This document shows, one piece after another, positions 44,570-47,808 of a stretch of DNA of 47,808 nucleotides. Under the pieces are notes generated by a model, which did no database searches, had not been told where the DNA came from, and saw only the letters and a program-made list of their open reading frames with translations. Numbering within the stretch: the first letter of the stretch is position 1; the number at the start of each line of letters is the position of its first letter. Where the stretch lies: positions 1-47,808 of the forward strand of contig JASMCQ010000030.1 in the NCBI GenBank assembly GCA_030753265.1, written 5' to 3'. The translations under genes and the position numbers were made by a program. The stretch is from Dehalococcoidia bacterium. GTDB lineage: Bacteria > Chloroflexota > Dehalococcoidia > UBA3495.

Positions 44570-44729
44570 AATAGGGTCCGGGCACCGCAACCACGAGCCC
44601 GTCGTCCAGCACCACTTGGCAGCCAGGGGCAAACTCGTCCGGAAAGTCGACTGGGCGTTGGTAAACGGCGCTATCAACGACACCCGTCGCGCCCTTGTCG
44701 CCGCGCCGAAACTTGAAGTGATGGCCCAT
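44535..44729 (-). CDS. possible small hypothetical protein
   Basis: 64 residues from ATG 44729, overlapping the carbamoyltransferase-like 3' end by 35 bp. Composition is protein-like (FKFRRGDKGATGVVDSAVY, CQVVLDDGLVVAVPGPYF) and it may be a small beta-rich protein or a gene fragment. No ribosome site evident. Confidence 0.25.
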   Translation of the reverse strand: MGHHFKFRRGDKGATGVVDSAVYQRPVDFPDEFAPGCQVVLDDGLVVAVPGPYFTPGFRARAPS

Positions 44730-44795
44730 GCCAGTGACGATACCTAAAGGCCGCAACGCGCGGCAATCAGTGAATGTCGCTGATATGATGTTGGC

Positions 44796-45389
44796 ATGGT
44801 CAAGACAATCATCTTCGACCTGGGCGGAGTCCTGGTTCACTTGGACTGGGACGGTCTTTGCGCTCCTTTGGCAACGCTATCGGGCTGGGGGGCCGATTCG
44901 GTACGAGCGGAAGCCTACGGCGGGGCAATTGTATTCGAGTTCATGCGCGGCTCCATTGGTCCCCAGGAATTTCACGAAGCGTTTTGCAACAAGTTGGGGA
45001 TTGTTGTCTCATACGACGACTTCGCCGGGATCTGGTGTGCGCTGATAGGAACCAAGGCAAGCATAATCCCTTTGGTGGAGCGGCTGAGGCCGGGCCATCG
45101 TCTGGTGGTAGCATCGAACACCGATCAAATCCACTTCGCCTACACGCTCCGGCATGTTGACGTCCTGCGCCACTTCGACCGGTACTTCTTGTCCTACGAG
45201 ATGGGCCTGTTGAAGCCTGACCCGGCGTTCTTCCGCCAGGTGTTGCAGGACCTCGACACACCGCCCGCCGACTGCATCTTCATCGACGATCGGCCTGAGA
45301 ACGTGGAATCGGCACGGGGAGTTGGCATTACCGCGCTACTGTTTGAAGGGATCGAAAGACTACAAATTGACCTTGATGGCGCCCTTTGA
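44796..45389 (+). CDS. HAD-superfamily hydrolase, subfamily IA
   Basis: 197 residues. Motif I is IIFDLGGVLVHLDW (nucleophile Asp8; the second Asp is Gly as in the YihX-like group), motif II VVASNTDQ, motif III Lys in GLLKPDPAFF, and motif IV CIFIDDRPENVESARGVGI. The alpha-helical cap follows motif I. Probably a phosphatase or dehalogenase-like hydrolase on a small molecule; substrate unknown. ATG start. Nothing in the next 974 bp suggests an operon partner. Confidence 0.9.
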   Translation: MVKTIIFDLGGVLVHLDWDGLCAPLATLSGWGADSVRAEAYGGAIVFEFMRGSIGPQEFHEAFCNKLGIVVSYDDFAGIWCALIGTKASIIPLVERLRPGHRLVVASNTDQIHFAYTLRHVDVLRHFDRYFLSYEMGLLKPDPAFFRQVLQDLDTPPADCIFIDDRPENVESARGVGITALLFEGIERLQIDLDGAL

Positions 45390-46363
45390 CCGTGGACGGT
45401 GGGCCGTGCTGAGAATTGACCGAGCCAGGCAATCGAGAGCCGTCAGCACGAGCGACGCCTGCCAGGGCGCTGAGCGGAACTTGGGAGCCAGGCTTATACA
45501 TACATAGCCGGGCGCTCAAGTTGACGGCGCGCCTCTGGACCAAAACTATTGGTCGAATAGCCATTCTTGCTTCTCGCCTGATAGCCTTGATTCCCCCACT
45601 CTTATCTCCCCGATCTCCTTCAGGTGCCAGTGCACCGTTAATGCACACCAAGTACCCATTGGGGGTTCGCTGGGCGATGCCAGCCCCAGATTCGTTGCCA
45701 GTGCGCTCCGCTCGGGCCCTACATAGAAGTTGCAGCACTTATCTCGGAGGCTCAATCGTGGTAAGGCAGGGGCCTATTCCATGCGCCGAGGCGGCATGAA
45801 GGGCCGACCGGGACAAAGCGACAATCAGGCGATGGATCGAACAGGAAAAGTTGAAAGCTTACAGAATCAGCCTCAAATGGTTGACTGATGAGCAGGACCC
45901 ATGGCGGGCGGGAGAGGCGTTGAGCCCCACTAGAGGGCTCACACTTCGCCGACGCTTCGAGCCAGTCCCGGCCTGTCAGCTAGAGGCCCTGGCTGTCTTG
46001 CTGCATCGTGGCCAAGGAGAAGAGAGGCCCCTGTTGCAGCAGCGGACCGCCGAGAAGACACGAACGATAATGAACTACCAAAATGATACCCCGGCGCCAG
46101 ACGCCATCCCACGTGCTTAGCTTGTATGTGCTAGCACACTACACCGTCAGTGTCACCACGTGTTCCACTTGTATAGGCAGGACTGTTTGCTGCTGTACAA
46201 CTGCGCCTTGATGACATCAGTTTCGCGGGACGACAGCCGCCGGAGCCGGTGCCGGTAACAGAGTCAAGACGATGCGGGAAGGTGACTCTGGCCGAACTTG
46301 CTCCCCAGCTTCCCGTCGAGCCGGCTTCCCGCAACACTTGCGTTGCATAGAAGGGGTAGATCC
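45390..46363. other. 974-bp gap with gene remnants
   Basis: No intact gene is convincing. It contains a helix-turn-helix remnant (about 45776-45910, listed separately) and frames with protein-like stretches but no complete domain, including a minus-strand frame at 45546-45755 (YVGPERSALATNLGLA). It looks like decayed accessory DNA. Confidence 0.4.
45776..45910 (+). pseudogene. remnant of an excisionase-like helix-turn-helix gene
   Basis: One frame reads AEAA-stop-RADRDKATIRRWIEQEKLKAYRI then SLKWLTDEQ. This matches the usual pattern of MerR/excisionase-type DNA-binding domains (...AEAARxxGRDKATIRRWIEQGKLKAYRI), with TGA (45797-45799) where Arg is expected, probably CGA to TGA. The usual start and C-terminus are missing. 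Confidence 0.45.
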
Positions 46364-47680
46364 ATGAGTTCCTCTGCCAACATGGTGGCCGCGTTCAGCA
46401 CTGGGACCGGCCCGCGGATCGATTGGCGCAAGCACAAGAGTTTTGCCGCGCTGGCGGTCCTGTTTGCGTTGCTTGCCCTTTCACTGGGTTGCGGTCTCAT
46501 CGGCGGCGGCGACGACGCCGAAGAAGACCTCGCCGGAACGGAACAGACGGTTGAAGGCGAGGACGCGGAGGAAGCGGACGCGGCAGCCGTGGCAGCTACG
46601 GCGGCAGAGGCGGATGCAGCTGCTGCTGCAGAGGAGGCGGCAGCCGCAGAGGTGGCCGCGGCAGCTGCGGCTACGGCGGCGGAAGAGGCAGCCGCGGCAG
46701 CTGCGGCGGAAGAGGCGGCAGCCGCAGAGGCGGCCGCGGCGGCGGCAGATCTCGCGTCCGACGCCGCTGACCCCGATGCTGCGGCCGACGCTGAGGCCGG
46801 TGACGACGCTGAGGCTGGCGACGATGTCGAAGGGCTTGCCGACGGGGCTTTAGTCCGAAGCCTGGAGTTAGCCCGGGACCTGGCCTGGGTCCACGTTAGC
46901 CAATGCGCTACTCTTATCTCCCCCGAACTCGAAGCCACCCTCATAAATGGCGAGTGGTTCATCGCCAGCTCGGCCACGGCAACCCAGGCCTACGGCTTCT
47001 GGAAGGTGGATGCCGACACCGGCGCGGTCACGCCCCACGACGCCGTGTCCCGCCAATGGCAAACGGCATTTGATTCCCAATGCAGCGCGGCGGCACTCGA
47101 GGCCATCGCCAAGCCCGCCGGACCCCAAGCGCCGGTCATTACTGTAGCCGACGACGCTTTGGCGACGGTTTGGTCCCACCTGAGCCGATGTTTTCCAAAC
47201 CTGAAAAAAGAGGCTTTTGAAGCCACCCACGACCCAGCCCGAGGTGAATGGGTGGTCGTTACCAAAGCGGACTCGGGACGAGAGTTCGGCACTTGGAAAG
47301 TGACGGCGTTGACCGGGGAACTCCAGCCGTATTCCGGCCAGGCCCAGGCCTGGGATGCGTCAGTGAAGTTGGAGTGCAGCGCGGACTCCGTGGCCGCCCT
47401 CGTCACGCCCACGCCCGTTCCCCCACCCACTCCCGCCGTGAAGGAAATCACCGAAGCGGTCACGAATTTGTGGGCCCACCTGGTGAAGTGCGCCCCGGCT
47501 TTGATCGTGGCTGATCTGGTCGCGACCTGGAACCCGGTCAACGACGAATGGGTGGTCGTTACCAAAACAGGGGTTACGGTGGACTACGGCGTTTGGGTAG
47601 TCGAACCGAACGGAACCATCGTCCCGAAAAACCGCGAGGCTGTCCGTCGGAACGTGCAAGCCGGCCTAGCAGCTTGCTAA
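46364..47680 (+). CDS. lipoprotein with Ala/Glu-rich stalk and three Cys-bounded repeats
   Basis: 438 residues from ATG 46364 (AGGGG about 9 nt upstream). A signal (FAALAVLFALLALSLGC) ends in a lipobox, so it is anchored outside the membrane. Next come an acidic stretch and about 65 residues almost entirely Ala/Glu (46570-46750), probably a long single helix or coiled coil. The rest is three repeats of about 75-80 residues, each beginning near W-x-H-x-x-x-C and ending in Cys: LAWVHVSQC...DSQC, TVWSHLSRC...KLEC, NLWAHLVKC...GLAAC, each with EWxVxxxx...YGxWxV in the middle. One disulfide per repeat is likely. No known family; a surface adhesin or stalked binding protein is an inference. Confidence 0.8.
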   Translation: MSSSANMVAAFSTGTGPRIDWRKHKSFAALAVLFALLALSLGCGLIGGGDDAEEDLAGTEQTVEGEDAEEADAAAVAATAAEADAAAAAEEAAAAEVAAAAAATAAEEAAAAAAAEEAAAAEAAAAAADLASDAADPDAAADAEAGDDAEAGDDVEGLADGALVRSLELARDLAWVHVSQCATLISPELEATLINGEWFIASSATATQAYGFWKVDADTGAVTPHDAVSRQWQTAFDSQCSAAALEAIAKPAGPQAPVITVADDALATVWSHLSRCFPNLKKEAFEATHDPARGEWVVVTKADSGREFGTWKVTALTGELQPYSGQAQAWDASVKLECSADSVAALVTPTPVPPPTPAVKEITEAVTNLWAHLVKCAPALIVADLVATWNPVNDEWVVVTKTGVTVDYGVWVVEPNGTIVPKNREAVRRNVQAGLAAC

Positions 47681-47808
47681 AACCAAGCAACTGAGCACAC
47701 TGGCGCAAGATAGAGTCAACAGGGTGGGACCGGGCACTACAGACCACGGGCTTGAGACATCCTTGCGACTCGTCAGCCGACACCATTTGGGTGGGTGCCG
47801 GCGCCACC

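Noticed and set aside
46560..46760. Repetitive GCGGCAGCCGCAGAGG-like DNA considered as a tandem or CRISPR-like array
   Set aside because: It is in-frame codon repetition of Ala/Glu within a lipoprotein gene, without spacer structure.
46264..46977. 237-codon Ser/Ala-rich frame on the minus strand
   Set aside because: Mirror of the Ala/Glu-rich stalk of the plus-strand lipoprotein; low-complexity artefact.

Overview
The window reads as about 48 kb of a GC-rich bacterial chromosome, most likely Chloroflexota and perhaps a Dehalococcoidia/SAR202-like lineage. This rests on gene style: BTAD-type regulators, a geranylgeranyl-reductase-like flavoprotein, type II DMSO-reductase genes, a large serine recombinase, and frequent GTG/TTG starts. 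There is no rRNA, tRNA or CRISPR array to confirm it.

Region 1 (341-14049, all minus strand) looks like one long respiratory operon. In transcription order it encodes a cytochrome bd-like membrane protein, a diheme and a monoheme cytochrome c, a TAT-exported type II DMSO-reductase alpha subunit, a 90-residue protein, a four-cluster Fe-S beta subunit, a TorD-like chaperone, a heme-b gamma subunit, a lone receiver domain, a universal-stress fusion protein, and glutamyl-tRNA reductase (hemA). Several junctions overlap by 4-8 nt. The substrate (nitrate/nitrite, chlorate, selenate, a hydrocarbon or other) cannot be read from the sequence. Two cluster-ligand anomalies stand out: an in-frame UGA at a cysteine of the beta subunit, and an Asp at a usual Cys of the alpha subunit.

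Region 2 (14152-20931) holds a small protein, a TPR lipoprotein, a PAS-GAF-GAF-BTAD regulator with a clear terminator, and a two-gene unit of an AhbD/NirJ-like radical SAM enzyme plus a zinc-ribbon protein. A small helical module resembling the PCP_red domain (C-terminus of light-independent protochlorophyllide reductase) occurs five times in three proteins of regions 1 and 2. This is a candidate undescribed theme linking tetrapyrrole chemistry to the respiratory cluster.

Region 3 (about 21362-24795) is mobile DNA: a ribbon-helix-helix repressor with three operator-like repeats, a sigma70-type promoter, an unknown 308-residue protein and a large serine recombinase. The element sits inside sucC. 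The recombinase frame runs across the junction into antisense sucC. The 3' part of sucC is not in the window, so the element may extend beyond the left edge and could include the respiratory operon.

Region 4 (25573-47680) is mostly housekeeping: HpcH/HpaI aldolase, HflC, HflK, FtsH, glutamine synthetase, a ligA-(unknown)-pth-metalloprotease lipoprotein operon, an MFS transporter, a YdjM-like membrane protein, a geranylgeranyl-reductase-like flavoprotein, an aspartate-carbamoyltransferase-like protein with altered active-site motifs, a HAD hydrolase, and a lipoprotein with an Ala/Glu-rich stalk and three Cys-bounded repeats.
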